Part shown: positions 35,990 through 44,299 of the stretch, one piece after another | How positions within the stretch are numbered: the first letter of the stretch is position 1 | Layout of the letters: each line of letters begins with the position of its first letter | NCBI GenBank assembly: GCA_049426725.1 | Contig: JBMSYN010000004.1 | Coordinates: 66,694 to 130,693, forward strand | Direction of reading: 5' to 3' | Origin: UBA961 sp049426725 | GTDB lineage: Bacteria; Bacteroidota; Ignavibacteria; Kapaibacteriales; UBA961 | Length of the DNA: 64,000 bases | The notes under the pieces: model-generated | Database searches by the model: none | Told to the model about the DNA's origin: nothing | Seen by the model: only the letters and a program-made list of their open reading frames with translations | Made by a program: the position numbers and the translations under genes

Positions 35990-37447
35990 ATGTCAGTACG
36001 CGTTCGATTTGCACCATCCCCCACAGGCTTTCTCCATATCGGAGGATTGAGAACTGCTTTGTATAATTATCTTTTTGCAAAGCATCATGGTGGCTCTTGC
36101 ATTCTGCGTATTGAGGATACCGATCAAACTCGTTTTGTGGAGGGAGCTGAAGATAATATCGTAGAGATTTGTAGATGGGCGGGAATGGAATTTGATGAAA
36201 GTCCCGAAAATGGTGGTCCATACGGACCCTATCGTCAATCAGATCGCACAGAAATCTATCGAACATATGCCAATGAGTTATTGCAAAAGGGGAAAGCTTA
36301 TCGCGCATTTGACACTTCCGAAGAATTGGATGCCATGCGTGAAAGACAAAAGAATGCCGGAATTGCCGCAAAGTATGATAGAACAGTCATGCGAAGTGAA
36401 TATACTCTCGGCCCAGAGGAGACACAAAGACTTCTCGATGCAGGTGCTGATTTTTGCATTCGATTAAAGGTTCCAGCTTCCGGAGATATTCGATTCAATG
36501 ATATCGTGAGAGGTGAGGTCATTGTCAATGCAAAAGATGTCGATGATCAAATCCTTTTGAAATCAGATGGATTTCCAACATATCACCTGGCAAATGTCGT
36601 TGACGATCATTTGATGCATATCACTCATGTCATTCGTGGTGAAGAATGGCTTCCCTCAACACCAAAGCATGTTCTGCTGTATCAGGCATTCGAATGGGAT
36701 ATGCCACTCTTTGCACATTTACCACTCTTGCTCAATCCCGATAAATCGAAAATGAGCAAGCGTTTTGGTGATGTATTCGCAAAGAGTTTCCGTGAAAAAG
36801 GATTTTTTCCGGATGCGCTCATCAATTTTGTTGCATTGCTTGGTTGGAATCCAACATCAGACAGAGAAATCTTTTCAATGCAAGAATTGATAGATGCATT
36901 CACTCTTGAAAAAGTGAATAAAGCAGGTGCTGTCTTTGACACAAAAAAATTAGAATGGATGAATGCTCAATATCTCAGATTGACAGATCCACAATTACTT
37001 ATTCCCTCATTGCAGCAAATCTTGCATGAACACTCCATTGAAATTTCTGATGACAGAGCGAAGAGCATTTTCACATTGCTCCGTGAGCGTATTACTTTTT
37101 TGAATGAAGTTCCCACATTTGGTGCTTATATGTTTTCGGATTCTTATGAGATTGATGAAGAGTATAAAGCAAAACATTGGGATGCCGAAGCTGCTCAAGT
37201 TATCAATGCAGTATTGCCATTGATCAAAGAGATGAATGTATTTGATCATACTGCTTTGAATGAAAACATTGGGTCTTATGCAAAAGAACATGGCATAGCT
37301 TCAAAGCTTATCATTCATCCATTACGCATGATGCTTACAGGAAAGCAAGTTGGTGCCGGATTATATGAAACCATGGAAGTGCTTGGAAAAGAAACATGCA
37401 TCAATAGAATAGAGCGATTTTTACATGCTCAGGGCAATCAATCATGA
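35990..37447 (+). CDS. gltX: Glutamyl-tRNA synthetase
   Basis: 485 residues, class I synthetase charging tRNA-Glu. Rossmann motifs RFAPSPTGFLHIGGLRTAL (the HIGH motif reads HIGG) and KMSKRFGD (KMSKS motif). The all-helical anticodon-binding part fills the C-terminal third. Starts 17 bases after queD and overlaps the next gene by four bases. Probably glutamate-specific, but a non-discriminating enzyme that also charges tRNA-Gln cannot be excluded from this window. Confidence 0.96.
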   Translation: MSVRVRFAPSPTGFLHIGGLRTALYNYLFAKHHGGSCILRIEDTDQTRFVEGAEDNIVEICRWAGMEFDESPENGGPYGPYRQSDRTEIYRTYANELLQKGKAYRAFDTSEELDAMRERQKNAGIAAKYDRTVMRSEYTLGPEETQRLLDAGADFCIRLKVPASGDIRFNDIVRGEVIVNAKDVDDQILLKSDGFPTYHLANVVDDHLMHITHVIRGEEWLPSTPKHVLLYQAFEWDMPLFAHLPLLLNPDKSKMSKRFGDVFAKSFREKGFFPDALINFVALLGWNPTSDREIFSMQELIDAFTLEKVNKAGAVFDTKKLEWMNAQYLRLTDPQLLIPSLQQILHEHSIEISDDRAKSIFTLLRERITFLNEVPTFGAYMFSDSYEIDEEYKAKHWDAEAAQVINAVLPLIKEMNVFDHTALNENIGSYAKEHGIASKLIIHPLRMMLTGKQVGAGLYETMEVLGKETCINRIERFLHAQGNQS

Positions 37448-37917
37448 GAATAATTCTCCTATTGATAGCTTGCATTGCCAGTGGGTGCATGAGTGCTCCA
37501 AAAACATGCATCAGTGAAAGAACAATTGGGACCATCATTCGCTGGGGAAATGGCGATATGCAGAATGGATCCTATAAAGGATATGAAATGCATGCAAAAG
37601 AATTGGCAATTTTTGCGATTGAAAGGGATAATCTGCAGTCGGGGATGAACCCCAAAAGACTTGACTCCATTGATGTACCACTCTTTTGTGGGAGATTGCA
37701 GGAGATTGTCGGGACATTTACTGCCATACAATCCTTATATTCGCCGGGTAAGACATATCGTTCGGTTGAGTATATCAACACAAAAACGAATGTTCACATG
37801 AAAGCCATCTGGAACCCGGAATTTGCAACATTTGGCAGCAAAGAGTTTCGAGCGATTTATGATTCTTTGATGTTGGCGGTACCTTTGATGAATTCTTCGG
37901 TACATGAAAAAAACTAA
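37444..37917 (+). CDS. Hypothetical lipoprotein
   Basis: 157 residues. A short signal peptide ends in a lipobox IASGC (Cys15), so it is probably anchored in a membrane facing the periplasm or surface. No known domain. The body has scattered Cys, a WGNGDMQNGSYKG turn-rich segment and mixed alpha/beta character. The ATG overlaps the gltX stop (ATGA at 37444-37447), which argues for a genuine coupled gene. Function unknown. Confidence 0.72.
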   Translation: MRIILLLIACIASGCMSAPKTCISERTIGTIIRWGNGDMQNGSYKGYEMHAKELAIFAIERDNLQSGMNPKRLDSIDVPLFCGRLQEIVGTFTAIQSLYSPGKTYRSVEYINTKTNVHMKAIWNPEFATFGSKEFRAIYDSLMLAVPLMNSSVHEKN

Positions 37918-37960
37918 TATACATATTGGGTTGATTGTTTCATTATTACCTCGCTTGTGC

Positions 37961-37968
37961 GGGGGGGG
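37961..37968 (+). promoter_or_regulatory. G8 homopolymer tract at the ribosome-binding region of the NtrC-like regulator
   Basis: Eight consecutive G, ending nine bases before the probable TTG start at 37977. It can act as the Shine-Dalgarno-like sequence. If translation instead starts at the TTG at 37935, the tract is inside the coding region and a length change would shift the frame. Confidence 0.5.
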
Positions 37969-37976
37969 ATTATATT

Positions 37977-39392
37977 TTGGCGTCTGAAATCACAATTTTA
38001 TTGGTGGATGATAATCCGGAGTTCTCCGATACTCTTGCAGATATTATCGGGGGTTTTGGTTGGAAAACACATGCATGCAATTCGCCTGAAGATGCGCTTG
38101 CATTCATTGAAAATAATCATCGTTCTTTGTCATTGATGTTGCTGGATATAGAATTTATCAATTCACAGATGAATGGACTTGATGTTCTTGGGCAAAGCGT
38201 CAAGAAGTATCCGTCTTTGCCTGTCATCATGATATCAGGCAAAGGAACTATTCAAAATGCAGTGCATGCCACAAAGCTTGGTGCGGTGAATTTCATCGAA
38301 AAAAGTTCAATTTCAACAGATCGTTTGCGCGATGTTTTGACGAGTACTCTCGAAAAATTACAAGTACAAAGTGAACAACATGAACTTCTGAAGATCATCC
38401 AAAAACAAGGTATCATTGGCAAAAGCGATGCTTTGCTGAAAGTAGCCGATAAAATTATTCGATTCGGCAAAACGGATTTGAATGTTCTTGTTACAGGTGA
38501 AACCGGTACCGGAAAAAAACTGGTTGCAGAAGCCATTCATGCCGTAAGTCGAAGGGCGCATCATCCCGTAGTCACGGTTGATATTCCGAATATTCCGAGA
38601 GAATTGTTCCAAAGCGAATTGTTTGGACATTTGCGTGGATCCTTTTCGGGTGCGCATGACAATAAAAAAGGATTATTTCATCAAGCCAATAAAGGATCTC
38701 TTTTTCTTGATGAAATCGGTGATTTGCCACTTGAGTTGCAAGCAAATCTCCTGCTTCCAATCGAAACAAAAATCATTCGGAGAGTGGGTTCGGTTGAAGC
38801 AGAAGAAGTTGATGTGCGTTTTATTTCTGCAACAGACAGAGATTTGCTCGGAGCAATGCGCGATGGAAAATTCAGAGAGCAATTATATCACCGTTTGAGA
38901 GAGTGTGAAATTACTATTCCTCCTTTGAGCGAGAGAAAAGAAGACATTCCTCTCATTGTGGATCATTATCTCAAGAAGCACAATGAAAAAATGGTTGACA
39001 ATAAATCATTTTCTCCGGCTGCAATAGAATATTTGCAGGATCACACCTGGAAAGGAAATGTGCGAGAATTGCAAAGCACGCTACGCGTGGTATTGCAAAC
39101 AGTTTCATCAGATACCATTGAGATTCGTGATATACATGCTGTTGCGAGTCCGAATGAGCGCATCTATTCAGAGCCGAAGTCTGCTTCAAGTGATCAGTTT
39201 TCCATAACTAGCGATGGTTCATTGAAAGATGACATAGCCAGAGCTGATAAAATGAAGATCATTTCCACATTGCAAAAATGTAATGGAAATGTGAGCAAAG
39301 CTGCAGCATTGCTTGCAATCAGCAGAGAGACTCTTCACAATAAAATTCGACGCTATGAAATCGATGTCAATAAATTCAGATCCGGCAAATAA
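37977..39392 (+). CDS. NtrC-family sigma-54-type response regulator
   Basis: 471 residues from TTG 37977, chosen because the receiver domain begins at once (SEITILLVDDNPEF); another TTG at 37935 is possible. No ATG exists before the receiver domain. In numbering from the 37935 frame, the receiver has Asp25-Asp26 and the phospho-acceptor Asp71 (LLDIEF). The AAA+ domain has Walker A GETGTGK (188-194), Walker B SLFLDEIG, and the Arg-finger segment FREQLYHRL. A Fis-type helix-turn-helix ends the protein (NGNVSKAAALLAISRETLHN). The sigma-54 contact loop reads GSFSGA (235-240) instead of GAFTGA. No histidine kinase gene adjoins it, so the signal is unknown. Confidence 0.9.
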   Translation: MASEITILLVDDNPEFSDTLADIIGGFGWKTHACNSPEDALAFIENNHRSLSLMLLDIEFINSQMNGLDVLGQSVKKYPSLPVIMISGKGTIQNAVHATKLGAVNFIEKSSISTDRLRDVLTSTLEKLQVQSEQHELLKIIQKQGIIGKSDALLKVADKIIRFGKTDLNVLVTGETGTGKKLVAEAIHAVSRRAHHPVVTVDIPNIPRELFQSELFGHLRGSFSGAHDNKKGLFHQANKGSLFLDEIGDLPLELQANLLLPIETKIIRRVGSVEAEEVDVRFISATDRDLLGAMRDGKFREQLYHRLRECEITIPPLSERKEDIPLIVDHYLKKHNEKMVDNKSFSPAAIEYLQDHTWKGNVRELQSTLRVVLQTVSSDTIEIRDIHAVASPNERIYSEPKSASSDQFSITSDGSLKDDIARADKMKIISTLQKCNGNVSKAAALLAISRETLHNKIRRYEIDVNKFRSGK

Positions 39393-39393
39393 G

Positions 39394-39870
39394 ATGAAAG
39401 TTATTGCTCTGTTCTGCTTTGTTCTTTTTCAACTGCTCATGAGTTGCTCCACTGTCTCCATTCCAATGCGTGACAGTGTTGAATCGTATACAGTGACATT
39501 GGAAAGAACGGCATGCAGAGGAAATTGTCCCGTTTATGGATTCACTGTGAATGGAGATGGTACGGTTGAATATGAAGGATATCTGAATACTCCTTTTCAA
39601 GGAAAAAAGATTGGAGTGATACCCAAAGATTCTGTATCTGCATTGATCCGTGCAATTGAATCCGTCAACATTGATGATCTTCAACCAATGTATGTACAGC
39701 AATCAACAACTGATATGCCTTCTGTGATATTCACGGTTCAACATATGAGAAATGGAATCATACGAGGCAAAAAAATCCTTGATTATCAAGGTGATGCCAC
39801 TGCACCCAAATCCTTGCGATTATTGTATGATCGTATTGATGCATGGTATTCAATCATTCAATGGCAATAA
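39394..39870 (+). CDS. DUF6438-like lipoprotein
   Basis: 158 residues from ATG 39394, just after the regulator stop. The signal peptide ends in a lipobox (LLMSC, Cys17). The segment TVTLERTACRGNCPVYGFTVNGDG matches the start of the DUF6438 domain seen in Bacteroidota lipoproteins, with a conserved Cys-Arg-Gly-Asn-Cys pair. Function unknown. It may be in one unit with the regulator before it and lepB after it. Confidence 0.78.
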   Translation: MKVIALFCFVLFQLLMSCSTVSIPMRDSVESYTVTLERTACRGNCPVYGFTVNGDGTVEYEGYLNTPFQGKKIGVIPKDSVSALIRAIESVNIDDLQPMYVQQSTTDMPSVIFTVQHMRNGIIRGKKILDYQGDATAPKSLRLLYDRIDAWYSIIQWQ

Positions 39871-39893
39871 TTGTTTTATAACTGAGCAGAAAC

Positions 39894-40841
39894 ATGACAG
39901 AATTGATCAAGCGATATAAAGACTGGAAAAAGGAAAGAGATGCAAAAAGGAAAGAGCCCTCAACTCCCGTTGAGCATGTCATTGCATGGTTTAAAACAAT
40001 GTTTGGAGCGATTTTCTTCATCATGATTGTGAATGGATTGCTCTTTGGTTCTTTTGTTGTTCCTACAGGTTCAATGGAAAATACTGTTGCCACAGGTGAT
40101 TTTGTATTTGTAAATAGATTGATTTATGCGCCTTCAACACCACAGATGATTCCATTTATAAATAAACCACTACCATTTTATCGTTTGCCCGGTTATGCCA
40201 CTCCCAAAGTTGGTGATGTGATTGTCTTCATCTATCCCGGTGATAGAGATGATATCGAACCTCGTGACTTTACGTATTATCTCAAGCGTTGTGTAGGTAT
40301 TGCTGGTGATACGGTAGAAATCCGAAAGACGAGAGTATATGTAAATGGCAAAGAATTTGGATTGCCAAGAGATGGAAAATTTGATTTATCAATGGAACCA
40401 CCCGTTGAGTATAAAGATCAATGGCTTCAAGCACAAAAAGAACATTCATTTCCCATTGGAAGAGGGTATACCCGTGATGATTGGGGTCCGATGCGAATTC
40501 CAAAGAGTGGTGATGTGATTCAACTTAGCAAAACCAATATCATGGAATGGGAAATATTCATTCGCAGAGAAGGTCATACCTTGGCGATTGAAGGTGATAA
40601 GATATATATCGACGGAAAAGCCACATCAACGTATACCGTAAAAAGAGATTATTGTTTTGGTTTGGGAGACAATCGCAATAATAGTGAGGATAGTCGCTAT
40701 TGGGGATTTATTCCCGTTGAGAATATTATCGGCACTCCCATGATTGTATATTGGTCTTGGGATACAGGTCGTCCAATCACTGATCTCTTTAAAAAGATTG
40801 CATCCATTCGATGGTCTCGCATAGGCACCATCATTCAATGA
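39894..40841 (+). CDS. lepB: Signal peptidase I
   Basis: 315 residues. Membrane-bound serine protease that removes signal peptides from exported proteins. A cytoplasmic basic tail and one membrane helix (about 35-54) lead to catalytic Ser60 (PTGSMENT) and general base Lys131 (YYLKRCVGIAGDTV). Box E is GDNRNNSEDSRYWGFIP. Longer than the Gram-positive type because of insertions (about 80-105 and 150-235), which is usual in Bacteroidota. Directly relevant to the many exported proteins in this window. Confidence 0.94.
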   Translation: MTELIKRYKDWKKERDAKRKEPSTPVEHVIAWFKTMFGAIFFIMIVNGLLFGSFVVPTGSMENTVATGDFVFVNRLIYAPSTPQMIPFINKPLPFYRLPGYATPKVGDVIVFIYPGDRDDIEPRDFTYYLKRCVGIAGDTVEIRKTRVYVNGKEFGLPRDGKFDLSMEPPVEYKDQWLQAQKEHSFPIGRGYTRDDWGPMRIPKSGDVIQLSKTNIMEWEIFIRREGHTLAIEGDKIYIDGKATSTYTVKRDYCFGLGDNRNNSEDSRYWGFIPVENIIGTPMIVYWSWDTGRPITDLFKKIASIRWSRIGTIIQ

Positions 40842-40871
40842 GTGATTCCGCACTCAAATCAGGCATAGAGC

Positions 40872-41660
40872 ATGATTGAATTGTTCCGCATAGGTTTCTT
40901 GCAAATCACATTGATTGATGTGCTTGATATCAGCATCGTCACAATTCTATTCTTTTCATTGTACACAGTTTTGCGTGATACAATTGCAGTGAGGATTTTG
41001 CTCGGATTTATACTGATGTTGATTGTATCATTCATCACCCAATCGTTAAATCTCAAAGCATTGAATTGGATTTTGCGTGCGATAGCAGATATTTGGCTCA
41101 TTGCATTCATCATTCTATTCCAACCGGAGATTCGAAGAGTATTGCTCATGATCACAAGAACAAAGTTGTTTCGCGTGATCGTAAAAAGGAATATGTCGCA
41201 AACTCTCGATCAAATTGTTGATGCAGTCAAAGAATTATCCGATAGGCATGTGGGTGCATTGCTGGTATTTCCGAGATCTCAAAATATCAAAATGACAATT
41301 GACACCGGAATACCGATTCAAGCGCTGGTGAGTTCAGAATTGCTTCTTTCTTTGTTTAATCCCAAATCGCCTTTGCATGACGGAGCGGTTATTATCGAAA
41401 ATGACATGATCACTGCCGCCAAATGCGTATTGCCATTGAGCGCTATGTCCAGAACAGATTTGGGAAACCTTGGAACCAGACACAGAGCGGCACTTGGTCT
41501 ATCAGAACAATCTGATGCGGTTGTAGTGATTGTCTCGGAAGAAACAGGTGCAATTTCTCTTGCAAAAGAAGGACATCTCACGCAGCAAGTTGGTATCAAA
41601 ACATTTCCAACATTATTGCAAAAATATCTGTCATCAGGCACAATAGCCGATGGTGAATGA
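40872..41660 (+). CDS. cdaA: Diadenylate cyclase CdaA
   Basis: 262 residues. Condenses two ATP to c-di-AMP. Three N-terminal membrane helices (about 15-34, 40-58 and 70-85) precede the DAC domain with the two conserved motifs DGA (170-172, SPLHDGAVIIEND) and RHR (203-205, LGTRHRAALGLSE). CdaA usually lies with cdaR and glmM; neither is adjacent here, although a phosphohexomutase gene lies 19 kb away. Follows lepB by 30 bases. Confidence 0.95.
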   Translation: MIELFRIGFLQITLIDVLDISIVTILFFSLYTVLRDTIAVRILLGFILMLIVSFITQSLNLKALNWILRAIADIWLIAFIILFQPEIRRVLLMITRTKLFRVIVKRNMSQTLDQIVDAVKELSDRHVGALLVFPRSQNIKMTIDTGIPIQALVSSELLLSLFNPKSPLHDGAVIIENDMITAAKCVLPLSAMSRTDLGNLGTRHRAALGLSEQSDAVVVIVSEETGAISLAKEGHLTQQVGIKTFPTLLQKYLSSGTIADGE

Positions 41661-41707
41661 TCATTCCCCGAATTGTGCAGCCAATTCGGATAATCCCGTG
41701 AAAACAC

Positions 41708-42364
41708 ATGAGTCGACAATTTCAGGATGCATGCAATCAATTGATTGACACGCTTCGAGCAAAAGGCATAGTCAATGAAAATGTGTTGCGTGCCATGCAG
41801 CAAGTTCCAAGAGAACGCTTTGTTTCAGGTCCTTTCAAACAAAGGGCTTATGAAGATGTTGCATTGCCAATAGACAAACATCAAACCATTTCTCAGCCAT
41901 TCACCGTAGCGAGAATGACAGAATTATTAGAACCCAAACCGGGTGATGCGATTCTTGAAATAGGTACCGGTTCTGGTTATCAAGCAGCGATACTTGCAGA
42001 AATGGGAGCAAAAGTGTACACCATTGAACGACATTTTGAATTGTACAATGCTGCGAGAACTATATTGAAGGAATTATACCCTATTGCTCAAATCCAATGC
42101 AGATTTGGTGATGGAACAATTGGTTGGTCTGAATTTGCTCCATATCAAGGAATCATTGTCACTGCCGGGGCACCTGAAATTCCTGAAGCTTTGCTTAAAC
42201 AATTGGCAATTGGTGGACATTGCATCATTCCTGTTGGCAATGAGCGTTCGCAAGTCATGCATTGCATCATTCGTGAAGATGAACAAAGTTTTGCCGATTA
42301 TCCTCTTGAGGATGTTAGTTTTGTTCCATTAATTGGCAAACAAGGCTGGAATGGAGAATCATGA
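41708..42364 (+). CDS. pcm: Protein-L-isoaspartate O-methyltransferase
   Basis: 218 residues. Uses SAM to methylate isoaspartyl residues in damaged proteins and so starts their repair. Motif I is EIGTGSGYQAAILAEMGAKVYTIE. The substrate-binding loop QTISQPFTVARM and the late INxG-like motif (LAIGGHCIIPVG) are present. ATG at 41708. The stop overlaps the rfaE2 start. Confidence 0.95.
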   Translation: MSRQFQDACNQLIDTLRAKGIVNENVLRAMQQVPRERFVSGPFKQRAYEDVALPIDKHQTISQPFTVARMTELLEPKPGDAILEIGTGSGYQAAILAEMGAKVYTIERHFELYNAARTILKELYPIAQIQCRFGDGTIGWSEFAPYQGIIVTAGAPEIPEALLKQLAIGGHCIIPVGNERSQVMHCIIREDEQSFADYPLEDVSFVPLIGKQGWNGES

Positions 42365-42822
42365 TGAATGAAATCGACATACTCACAGAAGTGAAGAAGC
42401 TGAAAAGCGAGAAAAAGAGAATTGTCTTTACAAATGGCTGTTTTGACATTTTGCATAAAGGTCATGTAGCATATTTGCAAGCGGCAAAATCCTTGGGGGA
42501 TATTCTGATCGTGGGCATGAATACAGATGATTCTGTCAAAAGACTGAAGGGATCGGAGCGTCCTGTTAACTCACTCGAAGATCGTGCTTTCGTTTTATCT
42601 TCATTGCGTTCTGTAGACTATGTCGTGCCATTCGATGAGGATACACCGCTTTCACTCATTGAATCCATCATGCCTGATATATTGGTAAAAGGCGGTGATT
42701 ATACAATCGATACCATCATTGGTGCAAAAGAGGTCATTGCGCATGGTGGAGCAGTTGAAATCATTCCATTTGTTGAGGGCAAATCCACGACCTCCATCAT
42801 AGAAGCAATCAAGAAGTCTTGA
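42361..42822 (+). CDS. rfaE2: D-glycero-beta-D-manno-heptose 1-phosphate adenylyltransferase
   Basis: 153 residues, the stand-alone nucleotidyltransferase half of HldE. Makes ADP-heptose for the LPS inner core. The cytidylyltransferase-type motif TNGCFDILHKGHVAYL contains the H-x-G-H signature. Start at 42361 or at the next ATG, 42364. The kinase half is not nearby. With kdsD it points to a classical LPS inner core. The last 14 bases overlap the opposing kmo gene. Confidence 0.92.
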   Translation: MMNEIDILTEVKKLKSEKKRIVFTNGCFDILHKGHVAYLQAAKSLGDILIVGMNTDDSVKRLKGSERPVNSLEDRAFVLSSLRSVDYVVPFDEDTPLSLIESIMPDILVKGGDYTIDTIIGAKEVIAHGGAVEIIPFVEGKSTTSIIEAIKKS

Positions 42823-44173
42823 CCAATTCTTGATAGTTGTTCATCAAAGATTCCAAAGCTTCTCTATGCATTTCCGAATCGCTATCCAAAATGCCGGGTA
42901 TCTCAAGCATGCCATCAATGATTGATTCATTCAGTTTGCCTCTTCTCAATGCCTCAGAATAGGGCATGTGATTGAATGTCACCATGGAATAAGCCGTGTG
43001 GAATGAATCCGGGAACATATCCGAGAGCATTCTTTCAGCTTTTTTTCTTCTCAAAAACTCAGGATCGGCAACTAGATCACGCATTTCAATGAAATTGTTC
43101 AAAGCCAATTCAGCAATAGCATCTCCATTGGGTTTTCTTGCAAGTTCATAGGCATGGAATAGGAAAGTCCAATCATCACTCGAATGTGCTTCAAGCATTT
43201 CATCAAACACTCTGCAGTCTTCAAATCCTGCATTCATGCCTTGTCCGAAGAATGGAACGATCGCATGGGCAGCATCACCCATCAATAAAACTTTATTCTT
43301 ATATGCCCATGGAAAAGCTTTTACCGTTACTAAAGATGAAACAGGATTATTGCGATAATCTTCCAATAAGGATGGCATCATTTTCATCGCATCAGGAAAT
43401 TGCTCCGCAAAGAATGACATTATTTGTTCATCGGTTTGCAATGATGAAAATGATGGATTTCCTTCAAAAGGAAAAAAGAGCGTGCAGGTAAAACTACCGT
43501 CCATATTTGGCAATGCAATCATCATGTATTGCTTTCTTGGCCAAATGTGAAGAGCATGTTTTTCCATTTTAAAATCACCGGTCATATCAGCGGGAATATG
43601 TAATTCCTTATATCCATGTTCGATATAAAATTGCTGATAATTGAATCGGTCGGTTTTTTGTAGTACCTCACGCACCGCAGAATATGCACCATCGGTTGCA
43701 ATGATGCAATCAGATTCAATGATGGAAGTACTGCCATCTTGATGCATGAAATGAGCTGTGGCAGATTCCAAATCCACATGTGTGCATCGCACATTGAATG
43801 TAATATTCACATTCTCAAAGGTGTCCGCACATTCAAGCAAAGCTTTGTTGATACCACCTCTTGACACCGAATTGATTGCCTGACCTTCCTTCCCATAGGG
43901 TTGATATTGCTGAGCGCCGTCTATGGAATGCATTATTCTTCCATGCATCGGAATGGCAACGGAAAGGATATCATCAACTATTCCAGCTGCTTTCAATCCG
44001 CGAAGACCTCTGTCGGACAATGCAAGATTTATTGATCTCCCTGCACTTAAGGTATTCAATCGCATGTCCGGTCTGCGCTCGAAAATTGAAATTGAATGAC
44101 CTCTTTTTGCCAAATACACAGATAAAAGGCATCCTACAGGCCCAGCTCCGATGATGGTGATATGTTTGCTCAT
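42809..44173 (-). CDS. kmo: Kynurenine 3-monooxygenase
   Basis: 454 residues. FAD-dependent hydroxylation of L-kynurenine to 3-hydroxykynurenine, part of the tryptophan-to-NAD route of some bacteria. The N-terminal GAGPVGCLLSVYLAKRG dinucleotide fold and GDAAHAIVPFFGQGMNAGFEDC are diagnostic of the family. The sequence follows KMO closely in the segment SAGRSINLALSDRGLRGL. A hydrophobic C-terminal tail like that of the mitochondrial enzyme is absent. Neither kynurenine formamidase, kynureninase nor tryptophan dioxygenase is in the window, although a kynurenine/methionine aminotransferase-like gene lies at 57.5 kb. ATG at 44173. Confidence 0.93.
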   Translation of the reverse strand: MSKHITIIGAGPVGCLLSVYLAKRGHSISIFERRPDMRLNTLSAGRSINLALSDRGLRGLKAAGIVDDILSVAIPMHGRIMHSIDGAQQYQPYGKEGQAINSVSRGGINKALLECADTFENVNITFNVRCTHVDLESATAHFMHQDGSTSIIESDCIIATDGAYSAVREVLQKTDRFNYQQFYIEHGYKELHIPADMTGDFKMEKHALHIWPRKQYMMIALPNMDGSFTCTLFFPFEGNPSFSSLQTDEQIMSFFAEQFPDAMKMMPSLLEDYRNNPVSSLVTVKAFPWAYKNKVLLMGDAAHAIVPFFGQGMNAGFEDCRVFDEMLEAHSSDDWTFLFHAYELARKPNGDAIAELALNNFIEMRDLVADPEFLRRKKAERMLSDMFPDSFHTAYSMVTFNHMPYSEALRRGKLNESIIDGMLEIPGILDSDSEMHREALESLMNNYQELVKTS

Positions 44174-44204
44174 GTTCACTACTTTATTGATGAATTCAAG
44201 ACTA

Positions 44205-44212
44205 CAAAATTA
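44205..44212 (-). promoter_or_regulatory. Candidate -7 promoter element (TAATTTTG) for kmo
   Basis: Perfect TAnnTTTG on the minus strand, 32 bases before the kmo ATG. Confidence 0.5.
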
Positions 44213-44299
44213 ACAACTCTATGCCAACCTAAGTTCATTCAGAAATACACTGAACAAAAAATGGTAATTTCACGGTAATTCTTGTTTAATTTTTGTTGA

